A model generated the notes under the pieces. It saw nothing but the letters and a program-made list of their open reading frames with translations, did no database searches and was not told where the DNA came from. Below are positions 35,655 to 46,082 of a stretch of 64,000 nt of DNA, in pieces. The stretch is from Fomes fomentarius (lineage: Eukaryota; Basidiomycota; Agaricomycetes; Polyporales; Polyporaceae), in the NCBI GenBank assembly GCA_022606135.1, contig JABYQN010000011.1:1240001-1304000 (forward strand), written 5' to 3'. A program made the position numbers and the translations under genes. Position 1 is the first letter of the stretch. Every line of letters starts with the position of its first letter.

Positions 35655-36323
35655 CCTGCACCCTACACGAGAAGCCAAACCATGTATGAAATCCGCAATC
35701 AACCTTCACTATTCCAGAGTGAAAAGCTGACCCGACCCACCTGAACTTCAGGTGCCCAGCTTGATCGACTGCCCATGAGGACGACCGTGCCAGATCACCG
35801 GGCACGCATATGCGGGAGCGCTGTGTTCGTGACGTCAACTAGTCTGAAAAAGTTGACGTCAAACTGCCTCCGGAGGAGGTCTGAGCTGCGTGTTGGATGC
35901 GAGGTCACGATAAATTGCGAGCAGCGGCATCCAGGGTGCAGTAGAAGGGGAAGCGTGTGTACCCAGCTTCCTCAAGGATAGCCTTGTAGCCCATCCCCGT
36001 GTTATTAACGACGACATCGATCCGCCCAAAGAAGCCCAGTGCCCGATTGAATTTCGCTTGAATACTCGGGAACCCTTCCGTCACATCTAGCTCGAGTACG
36101 CGAACTTTGTCCGTCTCGGGGAAGTCTTGGATTTTCTCGACCGACCGAGCCGTCGCAATTACGCAGTCTCCACAGTTCAACGCTGCCAGAACAAGCTCCC
36201 GACCGAACCCAGAAGACGTGCCTATGCAAGGTAAATCACGTTAATCGGAATACATCCATCTCGAGAGCTGAATATGTGCTCACCAGTGATGAACCAAACC
36301 AACTCTCCCTTTATTTCCACCAT
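35655..36323 (-). pseudogene. Short-chain dehydrogenase/reductase, truncated pseudogene
   Basis: Minus-strand exons join in phase: MVEIKGELVWFIT, then GTSSGFGRELVLAALN (the TGxxxGxG cofactor loop), VIATARSVEKI, VLELDVTEGF, FGRIDVVVNNTGMG (NNAG-type motif), then SDLLRRQFDVNFFRLV and DVTNTALPHMRAR. A TGA replaces the expected Arg codon, after which the same frame continues SGTVVLMGSRSSWAPEVQ, clearly the family sequence before the active site. Beyond about 35655 the homology stops, so the catalytic YxxxK region is missing. This was an NAD(P)-dependent SDR and is now dead. Confidence 0.7.
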
Positions 36324-37406
36324 GTCGATAGAGTTCGATAAAGATAGTGTTGCGTGGCCCTACGCAATTTGAGGTGGAAGAGCGCAGATTAACAGAACTA
36401 GAACTGCAGGGTCTTCTACGGAACTTCGATATCGTCCTGACCCCATACGCACTTCGTTAATCTCGACTGTTACCCTCTTCAGCACAATCAGAACGGTCTA
36501 GTCTTGTACTGGATGGTGGGAAAGAGAGGGGCTACTGCGCAGAGATCTGTCAATGAATCGTTTCGGATATACTGGCGGAACATGTGCCCGCTCGTGACGT
36601 TCTCCGAAATTGCTCGTGCTGGCAGGCAAATGAGACAGCGTTCAACAAGATTTCGGGGGAATAAAGTCGTTGCTCGCGATGATACATGGTGATGTAAGAC
36701 ATGTAAAGACGTTCTTAAGAACAGTTGTTAGTCCAAGGGCCAACACGACCCAATAGTAAATGACGGTTGCACATACCTGCTGTCCAGCCCTACAGAATCG
36801 AATTTGGAATACCCCCAAACATGCGCCCATCCTCTGCTTCCTCGGCGCATAGTTGAGATAGTGAAGAGAACAAGACGGAGACGGAGATGAAGGTGGGTAT
36901 AAACATTGTAAGAAGAATAGAGACCTCCGAGCGCCCATCGTCCTCATCGTCCACGATCTCCATCTGGTCTCACACCACCATCCTTGTTCTGCGCGTGCTC
37001 GAGTCCAGACTGTCTCCTTGTATCTCGGAGATCGTCTAATTGCTGAAGACACACGCCTGGGAATTGACGTTTGCTACCCCAGAAACAGCTGGTTGGATCA
37101 ACCCCATATCCGTGTCGAAACTCTCAAACTGAGAATAGCATCCAATTAGCGATCCTTTCGCCGGATTTGCGCTGGACCCGAGCACAAGAATACATGATTA
37201 GATATTAGCCATTGCGTGAGTACTCGAATCTTAATGGATATGGGGTGTCCTCGTGGAGAGCGGAAGGGTGCGGAGGCTGCGGGGGCGCGGCGATAGACAC
37301 GAGTCCTGCACGCTGAACGTCCTGAATGGCTCTGGTTGTGCTCGGTATTCCGGCTCGGCGGAAACGAAGTGGCACTGATTGATGTTTGCCTGTGTAGAGT
37401 TTTGAC
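36324..37406. other. Intergenic and promoter region of the CUE-domain gene
   Basis: No supported gene. The frames here lack domain matches. The last few hundred bases are the upstream region of the plus-strand gene at 37407. Confidence 0.4.
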
Positions 37407-39898
37407 ATGGCGATAACTCTCGCACCGCTCCCACTTTACCCCTCCACGCGTGCACGAGCGTCGCTCTCGCCATCCCAGTCCGCGACACTCGTTCAAACGG
37501 TCTTTACCGTGCTCTCACAAGTCCTCTCCTTGTCCGATTCTCAGATATCGACTCCGGCTAACGCAGCATTCGTTTCGTCGTATGTCAAAGATGCTGCCCA
37601 ACAGTCGCTACAGGCGTTGGTCTGGGGCACAAATGATCCATCGAGCAAGCTCTCACCGACTGAGCGAAACATCCGACACGCGGTCTTCGTACTTGTGGGA
37701 CGACTTGCGCCCCTCGGTGCACTCGATCTCCAAACATTCGTAGACTTCAGCGTCGCGTATTCCCGCATCTCTCCATCCCGTCTCCGTCCCCTGTTCTCTG
37801 CTGCCTTCATCCAACCGTCGAAATCCTCAGCCTTGGTGGACAATGTCCAGAAGAGCGCAGTGCCAGCCTTCACGGCTCTGCTTGCCTCGCCCACTCAGGG
37901 ACTCTACGGACTGCGAAAGACAGCTCACATCCTTCTCTCGTTCCTCCGTCCGGCACCTCCAGAGGTCACTCGTTCCTTCGCCCGGAACAAGCCATTCGTG
38001 CGTGCCTTAGCCACTGCATACCACGCAGGACTCGCATCGTTCGCACAAACCTACGGCGGTCTCCGTACGCTCTCCTCACTCACCGCAAACACAACCCAAG
38101 GACGCGAACTCGACGAGTGGGAGCGCCTTCTCCTCGAAACTAAAGTTGCCCTCCTTGACACCTTTCACGTTCTCGTACGCACGCTCCTCGACGATGTCGC
38201 CTCCATCGCATCCGCCGGCCCAGTACTGGCCGCACAAGCCGAGCCCGCGTTCGAAGTCGTCTTCGACCTCCTCGACCTCCGCGCCTCAGACGAGGGTACA
38301 GGCGTGCCGCCGACCCCGTTCCTCAACCGGCCGTTACTAGCGGACTACCAGCACGCATATGAACACTCCAGGACGCTGGCTGACGTGCTCCGCCGGACTG
38401 AGGATGCGCGCACAGACTTGCTCGAGGCCTCGTTGCGCGCGATGTCCATGGACCTGGCCTCTGGCTCTGGCGAGCGCGCCCCCGGAGCGCTGAAGCTCAT
38501 CCTCCGATCTTCTGGCGTCCCACCTGGCATCGACAACACCGGACGCGGACCCGCTCGAACGTTCACTGATGCCCAGGGCAAGGGCAAGGGCAGGGACGTC
38601 GGGGAGCGCTTAGGTGGTGCCGTGGGGGATGGCGTGATTCCGGATGGACAGGCGGACCTTGCCGTCGCCCAGGTTCTTGACCTGCTGCCGGACCAGGACC
38701 CTATGTATGTGCGGTATGTATTGTCGCATAGCGACTATCCGTACAGAGGGGACGCTGAGCGACTCATTGGCGCGCTCCTTGAGGGCACAGCACCTTTGCC
38801 TGCTGACGTACAGGCTGCCATCGCGAGACAGGATGTGGGTAGTATGGCGGCGGCGCGTGAGCCAGAAAGGGCAACGGACGAGTTTGCATACACGCGAGAA
38901 AGGCGGAACGTCTTCGATGACGAAGTCATGGACCTCAGCAAGGTCAAGATCGGGAAGTCGAGGTATGTTCAGCTCATTCCCTGTAGGTACGGCGTCTTCT
39001 CATGGTGTATCTACAGCGACGATGCACACACAGTCCTCGAAGATCGCACCTTCATCGAGCAGATGAAGGCAGACATCCTCCGGCGCGCGGAAGAGATCTC
39101 GGACTCCGAAGACGAAGATGAAGAAGCTGCCCTGGGCAAGGGCAAGGGCAAGGTCCAGGCCTATGAAGAGGAGCTGGACGATGAAGACGGCGTCCGTGTA
39201 CGCGACGGCCATGCCAGTGAAGAAGATGAGGAGGAGACTGACGCCGAAGACAGCGGCGGAATTGACGTGCGTGTCTACGACGCATACATGAGAGGTATCG
39301 CTCACACAGGCTTACAGACGCCTCTAAATCCTGAGACCATACTTGAACTCGCGTACATCCGGGACCCCAAGCTGTTCGACCGGGACGCTCAGACACGACG
39401 GAGCAAGGCCCGTGCGGATCTCAAGACGCAGACCGGTATGGGAGATGAGCAGATCGAAGGGTGGAAGATCATGCTCGAGCGAGACGTGCGTATTCTGCTG
39501 CTCGAATACATACGCGTACACTGGACTAACAGCGTGCCTATCGACAGCCAAAGAAGAAAGAACGGATGTTTGCAAAGCACGAATTCACTGGAAATAAGCC
39601 GCTCAACGCGCCCATCGCGGAGAGCAGCCAGTCAGGTGCCCGCGGCGACGGGGGTGCAGGCGGGGGTGGACGTGGACCCTCGCGTGGTCGCGGACGAGGT
39701 CGCGGTCGTGGCGGTGGCGGACGCGGACGAGGTGGTGGACGTGGTGGGTCACAGCATGAGGGAGGCGGAGGCGGCGGGGGGAGCAGTGATGCTGCCCGCG
39801 ACCGTGCGTGGAAGGACAAGGACAAGGCGAGGAGAGCGAACCATGACAGGAAACGTGGGCACGACAAGAAAATGGCTCGAGTTGGCGGGCCGAACTGA
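37407..39898 (+). CDS. CUE-domain protein, ASCC2/Cue3 (RQT complex) homologue
   Basis: Exons 37407-38962, 39017-39485 and 39548-39898 encode 791 aa. The N-terminal 330 residues are a helical ASCC2-like domain. A CUE ubiquitin-binding domain follows at about residues 415-465 (VAQVLDLLPDQDPMYVRYVL, then YPYRGDAERLIGALL). Next come acidic low-complexity stretches (SDSEDEDEE) and a C-terminal Arg/Gly-rich RGG tract before a basic tail. In yeast the homologue Cue3 acts in the ribosome-quality-control trigger complex with Slh1 and Rqt4, splitting stalled, ubiquitinated ribosomes; human ASCC2 also binds K63-linked ubiquitin. The RGG tail suggests RNA contact. Intron 1 (54 bases) is in frame without a stop, so its retention would add 18 residues. 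Intact; a housekeeping gene inside the repeat-rich region. Confidence 0.8.
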
Positions 39899-40075
39899 TA
39901 TGTCCGAATCTGTAGCGGAGACTTCATAATGCGAGCTCGATTTCGAAGTTCTGTTCGCGCCGGCCTTAGAATATGGGTAGGTACGTTGACTCTTGCAAGG
40001 AAAGGCGTTTCGCGTACACTGAAGGATCGCTCAAGAAACATGGTCCTGTTGAGATTGCTTCGTGCTACACCCTAT

Positions 40076-40330
40076 GGCTTGTCCACAAAGGCGCTGGTGG
40101 TTGGTAATGGTCTTCATCTCCGGCACGAACCCCCCGATGGACCCCGGCCCCAAAGCGTACTTGAGTGTCGAGTTGGGAAGTGCTCAAACATATTGGCCTC
40201 GAGACATCCGAGGTACGGTGTTCATTGACGTCGATCGTCACTTGAGTACTGACCAATGCAATAGCTGCAGGTATCGTGCTCGCCAAGATGACAAGTGTTC
40301 AACAAGGAAGGGCATGCAGTCTCCCCAGTA
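40076..40330 (+). pseudogene. SGYLL-family relic (end of exon 1, intron 1, start of exon 2)
   Basis: A frame reads PGPKAYLSVELGSAQTYWPR and DIR, then a GTACGG..AATAG intron, then AAGIVLAKMTSVQQGRA. This matches the family order YLDTWFP..TYWPRDI followed by VGIVYANLVMATKKGAR. Both ends are missing and the middle is degenerate. Confidence 0.55.
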
Positions 40331-41027
40331 TCATGGCATATCAATTGATCTCTCGTTGCGTAGCTCGGCGAGTATCAGGCCTCAGAATGAACTTACAGCC
40401 ATGCAACAGTGGCAGGATAGCGTAGTCTTCATCTTCGTCACCATCTGAGATATAGTCCAGGTTCTTATACCATATTCGTCGTCGCATGCTCGTGTTGCAT
40501 GCGCTTCGTCTTCGTCATGTGTACTTTACACACTAACTTTGTATTATGGGGCACGTTTTAGTCTTGTTATCCTAGCATCCCACGAACACCCAGGCTGCCC
40601 GCCCGGGTCACAAATAGGGTACGCATCACTATATGCGAATACCATGCGGAGCGTTAATTTCGTTTGCCTTGAGGAGTTGATGTGCTCGCAGCCCTTGGCC
40701 CTCCCTGACTTCAGCCTTCACTGGCAGGCTCTCATCAGCAGCCATTCCATACTCGCGCGACACGGTCTGCCTTGTCAGAAGCCATGCGCTCATGCTGTGA
40801 TTTTGCGCGGTCGGGGAGGGAGCACGTTCTCGCGCGAACAACTGCCATGGGGATTTGCTCTTATCGGGATAAATTCCGTGGTTAAAACTGCGTCTCGAGT
40901 CTTGCGTAGTTCACATGTTATGGCTACTGCGCGGAAGGTAGCTGTATGTTGAACATTGAACATTGAACCCCGGATGGTACTGGGCTGCACTTTTCGATTG
41001 ACTTGACCTTTGACCTACACAGTAACT

Positions 41028-41140
41028 CCCTCGGATGACGCTCTCACTGTAACAGACGGGCTCTCGTACCTCACAGACTATGTTTTCGACGCAGAGATGT
41101 CGAAACAACTCTGCATCCTCGGCACTGTGGCAGGTCGCAT
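41028..41140 (+). pseudogene. SGYLL N-terminal relic upstream of copy 5
   Basis: The frame reads DGLSYLTDYVFDAEMSKQLC and ILGTVAGR, resembling the family N-terminus before breaking off. The last third is nearly identical to the relic at 24761-24805 upstream of copy 4. It lies immediately before the bipartite promoter element. Confidence 0.5.
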
Positions 41141-41155
41141 GGTCCATCTAAATGA

Positions 41156-41187
41156 GCGCCTACGTCTCAGCCACAGACGCCCATGTT
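41156..41187 (+). promoter_or_regulatory. Bipartite SGYLL promoter element
   Basis: GCGCCTA at 41156-41162 and CAGACGCCCATGTT at 41174-41187, about 158 bases before the start at 41345. Repeated CTCGACTCTCA and CTCCACGA(C/T)TCTCA units fill the leader. Confidence 0.6.
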
Positions 41188-41344
41188 CAACTGAGGTCTC
41201 GATTGGTAGACTCTCACCTCGACTCTCATCTGCCGCCACATCTATCATCTGCCTCCCTCGACTCGTATCTCCACGACTCTCACCTCCACGATTCTCATCC
41301 CCCTCTCAACTATCATCCGCCCCCTCGAAACACCGCCGTATATC

Positions 41345-42048
41345 ATGGCCGCCTCCACCAAACCAGCCCCTCGCGTACCTATCGACATCTTTGTCTCTGG
41401 CTATCTTCTCGATGAAGACATGCTCAGGCACCTTTGTATCATCTCGTACGGCGCCACTGAAGCCCGGGTAGATGACCTCGGGCCCGTCGATTGCGCCACA
41501 CTCTATTACACTAAGCGCAGCTTCCTCGACGCGCCATGGCTCGTCCCCATTCCGTGTCCATCCAAAACCGACCCAAATGTCATGGTAACAAGGTGGCTGA
41601 TTCCTGGCAAAGCCGCCTTCATCCGTCCGAAATCGCAGCCTCCCAAGCTCGAGTACGATGCGGAGACGAAGGCGTATCTGGACACTTGGTTTCCCCAGAG
41701 TCTCTTGAAGAGGCCCGAGTTCAAAGGCATTCGCTTTATTCAGACTTATTGGCCCCGAGATATCCGCCGTATGTACCATTGCCTTCAGTCAGGGCGTTCC
41801 GCCGTGCCCGCTAACCTCTCGCTGATCACGTACACAGCTGTCGGTATCGTTTATGCGAACCTGGTGATGGCCACGAAGAAGGGGGCTCGTGCTGCACACC
41901 TGCGGCAGCAGCAGGAATGGGTTGACAAGGGGAGGTCACTTGGGAAGATGGATATCAAGCTTGTATGTCTCCGTCCCAATTTGGTTTTTGCTGTTGCTCA
42001 TGCTTTTGACGACAGCCTGCACCATTCCCTGTTTCATGGCATATATGA
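41345..42048 (+). CDS. SGYLL-family small protein, copy 5
   Basis: Exons 41345-41768, 41838-41962 and 42016-42048 encode 193 aa: MAASTKPAPRVPIDIFVSGY, LLDEDMLRHLCIISYGATEA, VTRWLIPGKAAFIRP, TYWPRDIR, GIVYANLVMATKKGARAAHL, ending PAPFPVSWHI. It is close to copies 4, 7 and 8. The final residue (I instead of L) comes from an ATA codon. Function is unknown and the frame is intact. Its 3' flank (about 42080-42250) is almost identical, in inverse orientation, to that of the copy at 48062-48768. Confidence 0.75.
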
Positions 42049-42289
42049 TCAGGCATCGTCTGTGACTGTCACCTCCAATTCATACCCAGCAACGCGGGGA
42101 TTGCTGTAGGTACAATAATCTTTTTCATCTGTGGTCAACGACTGACGTGGTTCGTTTGCTGGCGACTTTAGATTCCCGTACATTCGCTATCTCATCTGAA
42201 TGGACCACTGCATAGACTTCACACCGCATACATTAATTCCTGTACGAGTAGATCCAGCACGCACATTACACACATTCAACGGCGTGTCG

Positions 42290-42450
42290 ATGTTTCTTGT
42301 CGGGTGGTTTAGTCAAAGTCCGTGTTGACGGTGGGTTAGAGAACAGAGGCTCACATGGTCTGAGGTTTTTGCCCGCTGCTTTAGTTGTTGGGCTATTTCT
42401 GATGTTGCGATACACGGGATTGCTTTCTAGTTGCTGTATTGCCGTGTAGA
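42290..42450 (-). pseudogene. Relic of a nuclease-like gene (exon 1/intron 1), divergent from copy 6
   Basis: On the minus strand, the splice region CAGACCATGTGAGCCTCTGT and the following GCCGTCAACACGGACTTTGAC-like intron sequence match intron 1 of the nuclease-like gene at 49024-50780 almost base for base. The upstream part (GCAGCGGGCAAAAA) is a degraded exon 1. Nothing downstream of this remains. It sits head-to-head with the SGYLL gene at 42674, the same arrangement as the two recognisable nuclease-like genes. Confidence 0.6.
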
Positions 42451-42544
42451 ATAGTGGGAGAGGTTGAGGGTAATCAAGAAAGGATGGTCCTACATCCTCG
42501 GCGCAGCTGTAGCATGAGCGCTTAGGTTTGAACTTCACCAGCCA

Positions 42545-42558
42545 CAGACGCCCATGTT
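42545..42558 (+). promoter_or_regulatory. SGYLL promoter element
   Basis: A perfect CAGACGCCCATGTT, 116 bases upstream of the start at 42674. The GCGCCTA half is weak here (only a GAGCGCTTA-like sequence lies about 20 bases before it). Confidence 0.55.
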
Positions 42559-42673
42559 CCAGTTACAATTTGAGCGTCAAGGTGACGTCTTGCACTCATC
42601 CACCATCTCGACTCTCATCCCCTCCTCAACTATCATCCATCTTCTCCAAACTACGTTTTAACTTTCCTAAACT

Positions 42674-43366
42674 ATGGCCAACCAACCACCTTCTTGCAGG
42701 ACTGCTATCAACATCTTTGTCTCTGGCTATCTTCTCGATGAAGAGATGCTGAAGCACCTCTGTCTCCTCAAGTACGGCGCGACTGAAGCAGAAGTCGACG
42801 ACCTCGGACCTGTGGATTTTGCCTCTCTCTACTACGCTGAGCGCAACTTTCTCGACGCGCCATGGCTTGTACCCATCTCGTATCGCTCCAAGACCAACCC
42901 AAAAGTCATAGAATCAGGGTGGCTGATCCCCGGCAAAGCCGCGTTCTTCCGTCCTGGAGCGGAGCCTCCCCAGCTTCCGTACGACGCCGAGACCAGGGCG
43001 TACCTAGACACTTGGTTTCCGCGGGACCTGTTCAAGAGGCCCGAGTTCAAAGGTGTTCGCTTTGTTGAGACGCATTGGCCGCGAGATATTCCGCGTATGT
43101 CCCGTATGGCTCTAGTCGGGGCGTGCTCGCTGACCCTCCCTCATCATGTACACAGCTGTCGGTATCGTGCTTGGTAACCTTAAGATGGCTGCGAACAAGG
43201 AAGCTCGTGCCGGACATATGCGACGCCAGCAGAGATGGGTCGACTATCGGAGGTCACATGGGCAGCCGGATACGAAACTTGTATGTCCTGGTCCCAGCTT
43301 CACTTGATGCCGTTGCTCATGCTTTGACGACAGCCTGCACCATTCCCTGTTTCATGGCATCTATGA
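42674..43366 (+). CDS. SGYLL-family small protein, copy 6
   Basis: Exons 42674-43094, 43156-43280 and 43334-43366 encode 192 aa. The start MANQPPSCRTAINIFVSGYL differs from the MxxATK type of its neighbours; then come LLDEEMLKHLCLLKYGATEA, ESGWLIPGKAAFFRPG, RPEFKGVRFVETHWPRDI, GIVLGNLKMAANKEARAGHM and PAPFPVSWHL. All phases fit. Function is unknown. It belongs to a different subgroup from copies 4, 5, 7 and 8, and stands next to the decayed nuclease-like fragment. Confidence 0.75.
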
Positions 43367-43539
43367 TCTATTATCGCCCGTGACTATCACCTATACTTCA
43401 TAACCAGTAACGCAGTGTCGCTATAGGTAGTACAATAATTTGGTTCATCGGTGGTCGACGGCTTACGCACACTTCGTTCGTTGGCGGGGTTAGTTGCGCA
43501 ATTCCTCTTTCCTTTCCCGTTATGCTTGCTATCTCATGG

Positions 43540-43960
43540 GCATCATGATGAAGCGCTGCGTATACTTTGGCCCTCCACGACATCTATCATTATCTAGTAG
43601 AACCTGTATATTATCAGCAAGCACATGTATCATCGGCCACACGTCGTTCCTCTGAATGTGTTCTCTCATCAGTGGATCCACGACAAGAGCGTCGCGAGTG
43701 ATCAGCCCCATGATTTTGTTAGATGCAGCACCGTTGATTGCATCCTTCACAACATGCCACCTCCCGAGTCTGGTATCAAACATGTCGCTTCAAGTACTAG
43801 TATTCTTTCTCTCGTGCGGAAATGCCGCGATCAATAGTGCGGCTAGCGTAGACTACCGCACCCTTCGCCGCTTCTAGAAGATAATCTGGTTCACTCTCCA
43901 TCGAAACTTCGCATTCTATGGTATCTGTGGCTTTTGCCAGACTCATTGTTGTCATCTAGA
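43540..43960 (-). other. Conserved 3' segment of SGYLL units
   Basis: On the minus strand the first part reads KATDTIECEVSMESEPDYLL and runs to a stop. A second frame reads DPLMREHIQRNDVWPMIHVL. Both correspond to patches in the segments at 17.6-18.0 and 52.8-53.2 kb. The spacing between patches is larger here, and I cannot join them without assuming an intron or a frameshift. Confidence 0.4.
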
Positions 43961-43981
43961 TACGCGCCCACTTTTCAGCCA

Positions 43982-43995
43982 CAGACGCTCATGTT
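43982..43995 (+). promoter_or_regulatory. SGYLL promoter element, one mismatch
   Basis: CAGACGCTCATGTT, 144 bases upstream of the start at 44139, preceded by GCGCCCA about 10 bases earlier (a variant of GCGCCTA). Confidence 0.5.
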
Positions 43996-44018
43996 CAATT
44001 GAGGTCTCGGTTAGCGCT

Positions 44019-44099
44019 CCTCGACTCTCATCCACCTCGACTCTCATCCACCTCGACTCTCATCCACCTCCTCGACTCTCACCCTCCTCTTCGACTCTA
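44019..44099 (+). repeat. CTCGACTCTCATCCAC minisatellite in a 5' leader
   Basis: Three to five copies of a 16-base unit, CTCGACTCTCATCCAC, stand in tandem between the promoter element and the start codon at 44139. Variable numbers of the same unit, more or less degenerate, occupy this position before the other copies (about 15893-15950, 24550-24660 minus, 41210-41320, 42600-42640, 45300-45350, 48785-48880 minus). Confidence 0.65.
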
Positions 44100-44138
44100 A
44101 TTTGCCTCCTTCAAACACCATCTTCGTCTCCGTACATC

Positions 44139-44848
44139 ATGGTCGACGCCACCAAATCAGCCTCTCGCGCGGTACCTATCGACATCTGTGTCTCTGGATA
44201 CCTTCTCGATGAAGAGATGCTCAGGCACCTCTGTATCCTCAAGTACGGCGCCACGGAAGCAGAGGTGGACGATCTCGGGCCCGTCGACTGCGCCACTTTC
44301 TACTACACTGAGCGCTGCTTCCTCGACGCGCCATGGCTCGTCCCCATTCCGTGTCGCTCCAAAAAGGACCCAAATGTGATGGTCACAAGGTGGCTGATTC
44401 CTGGCAAAGCCGCCTTCATTCGTCCGAAATCGCAGCCTCCCAAGCTAGAGTACGATGCGGAGACGAAGGCGTATCTGGACACTTGGTTCCCCCGGAGTCT
44501 CTTGAAGAGGCCCGAGTTCAAAGGCATTCGCTTCATTCAGACTTATTGGCCACGAGATATCCGCCGTATGTACCACTGCCTTTAGTCAGGGCGTGCTGCC
44601 GTGCCCGTTGACCTCTCGCTGATCACGTACACAGCTGTCGGTATCGTTTATGCGAACCTGGTGATGGCCACGAAGAAGGGGGCTCGTGCTGCACACCTGC
44701 GGCAGCAGCAGGAATGGGTTGACAAGGGGAGGTCACTTGGGAAGGTGGATATAAAACTTGTATGTCTTTGTCCCAGCTTGTTTTCTTTTGCCGTTGCTCA
44801 TGCTTTGGACGACAGCCTGCACCATTCCCTGTGTCATGGCATCTATGA
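44139..44848 (+). CDS. SGYLL-family small protein, copy 7
   Basis: Exons 44139-44565, 44635-44759 and 44816-44848 encode 194 aa: MVDATKSASRAVPIDICVSG, YLLDEEMLRHLCILKYGATE, VTRWLIPGKAAFIRPKSQPP, TYWPRDIR, GIVYANLVMATKKGARAAHL, PAPFPVSWHL. The coding part is nearly identical to the inverted copy at 48768-48062; exon 2, intron 2 and much of exon 1 match base for base as far as I can compare by eye. Intact; function unknown. Confidence 0.75.
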
Positions 44849-44989
44849 TCTGTCATCGCCCGTGACTATCACTTATACTCCATACCCAGTAACGCGGTAT
44901 TGCTGTAGGTAAGATGACAACTTGCTTCATCTCCGGTCGATGACTGACACACTGTTCGTTTGTTGGCGATTTCAGATTCCTGCATATTT

Positions 44990-45180
44990 GCTATCTTATG
45001 GGCATCTAGCATGGCCGTACACCGCATCTATTGTTATCTGTACGAGTAGATCTAGCACGCACATATCCCACACGTCGTTTCTCTCCATATATTCTCTAAT
45101 CAGCGCATCTACGAGGGGAGCACCACAAGTAATTGTCCCCGTCCCGTTATGTGCATTTGATTTTTTTTGTCGCATGGTCA
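44990..45180 (-). other. Conserved 3' segment of SGYLL units (short version)
   Basis: On the minus strand a frame reads DALIREYMERNDVWDMCVLD and LLVQ, matching the second patch of the segments at 17.6, 43.6 and 52.9 kb. The first patch (MESEP) is not found here. A T-run interrupts the sequence at about 45160. Confidence 0.4.
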
Positions 45181-45240
45181 ATTTGAGAATGAGAGGTCGA
45201 GGATGGAGAATGGTTGAAGTAGTACATCTAAAGAGGACGA

Positions 45241-45279
45241 GCGCCTACGTTACAACGCAGCGATTCAGACGCCCATGTT
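45241..45279 (+). promoter_or_regulatory. Bipartite element in a decayed divergent promoter
   Basis: GCGCCTA (45241-45247) and CAGACGCCCATGTT (45266-45279) precede the truncated copy at 45364. The 60 bases to the left (GAGGTCGAGGATGGAGAATGGTTG) match the sequence just 5' of the nuclease-like start at 49024 in inverse orientation, so this too was once a shared divergent promoter. Confidence 0.55.
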
Positions 45280-45363
45280 TGAGTTCTCGGTTACATACAT
45301 ACTCTTCACTCATTCACTCCTCGACTCCCACCTCCTCGATTTTTATCCGCCTCCTACACACGC

Positions 45364-45910
45364 ATGTTCAATATAACCACAACAACAGCCTATTGCGTGA
45401 TAGTCATCGACATCTTTGTCTCTGGCTATCTCCTCGTTCAAGAGATGCTCCCAAAGCACGTCTGCCTCCTCAAGTACGGGGCCATTGAAGCGAAGGTGGA
45501 CGACCTCGGCCTCGTCGATTGTGCCACTCTCTGCTACGCCGTGCGCAGGCCTCTTGACGCGCCATGGCCTGTCCCCGTTCTGTCTCGATCCATAAACGAC
45601 CCAGATGTAACAGAAACAAGGTGGCTGATTACTGGCAAAGCCGTGTTCTTCCGTCCGAAGATGTTACCTTACAAGCTTGAGTACGATGCCGAGACCAGGA
45701 CATTTCTAAACACTTGGTTTTCCCCGGATATCCTAAAGAGGCCCGAGTCCAAAGGTGTTCGCTTTATTCAGACGCATTCGCCGCGAGATATCCCGCGTAT
45801 GTCCCATTACCTTGAGTCATGGCGTGCCCACTGACCCTCCCTCATCATGTAAATAGCCGTGGGTATCGTCCGTGATAACCTGCAGATGGCTGGGAAGAGC
45901 TTGTCAATGT
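45364..45910 (+). pseudogene. SGYLL-family copy truncated in exon 2
   Basis: Exon 1 (45364-45796, 433 bases) is open: VIDIFVSGYLL, then VCLLKYGAIEAKVDDLGLVD, ETRWLITGKAVFFRP, HSPRDIP. Intron 1 and its phase are preserved, and exon 2 begins VGIVRDNLQMAGK. Homology then stops abruptly at about 45900 and unrelated sequence follows, without the basic helix or the PAPFPVSWHL exon. Several family-invariant residues are changed (YWPRD to HSPRD, IPGKAAF to ITGKAVF), consistent with relaxed selection. Confidence 0.65.
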
Positions 45911-46082
45911 GGTTAGTGCTCTTTTTCGCTCTCGGTGAATTGGGATTGTTCTTACAACAGTTTCTTGCCCACTATCCCAGTACTATATAGATATCTCTCC
46001 CGGGTAGTCCTGGCAGGCGCTCTCGCTCGCCCACTCAGGGTTCAAAGCTTAGCCCTCTCCAATCGCTTTCCGGCGTTAAATG

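Noticed and set aside
39538..40041. A 167-codon minus-strand proline-rich frame
   Set aside because: It is opposite the RGG-repeat exon of the CUE-domain gene; the polyproline and arginine runs are the complement of that simple sequence.
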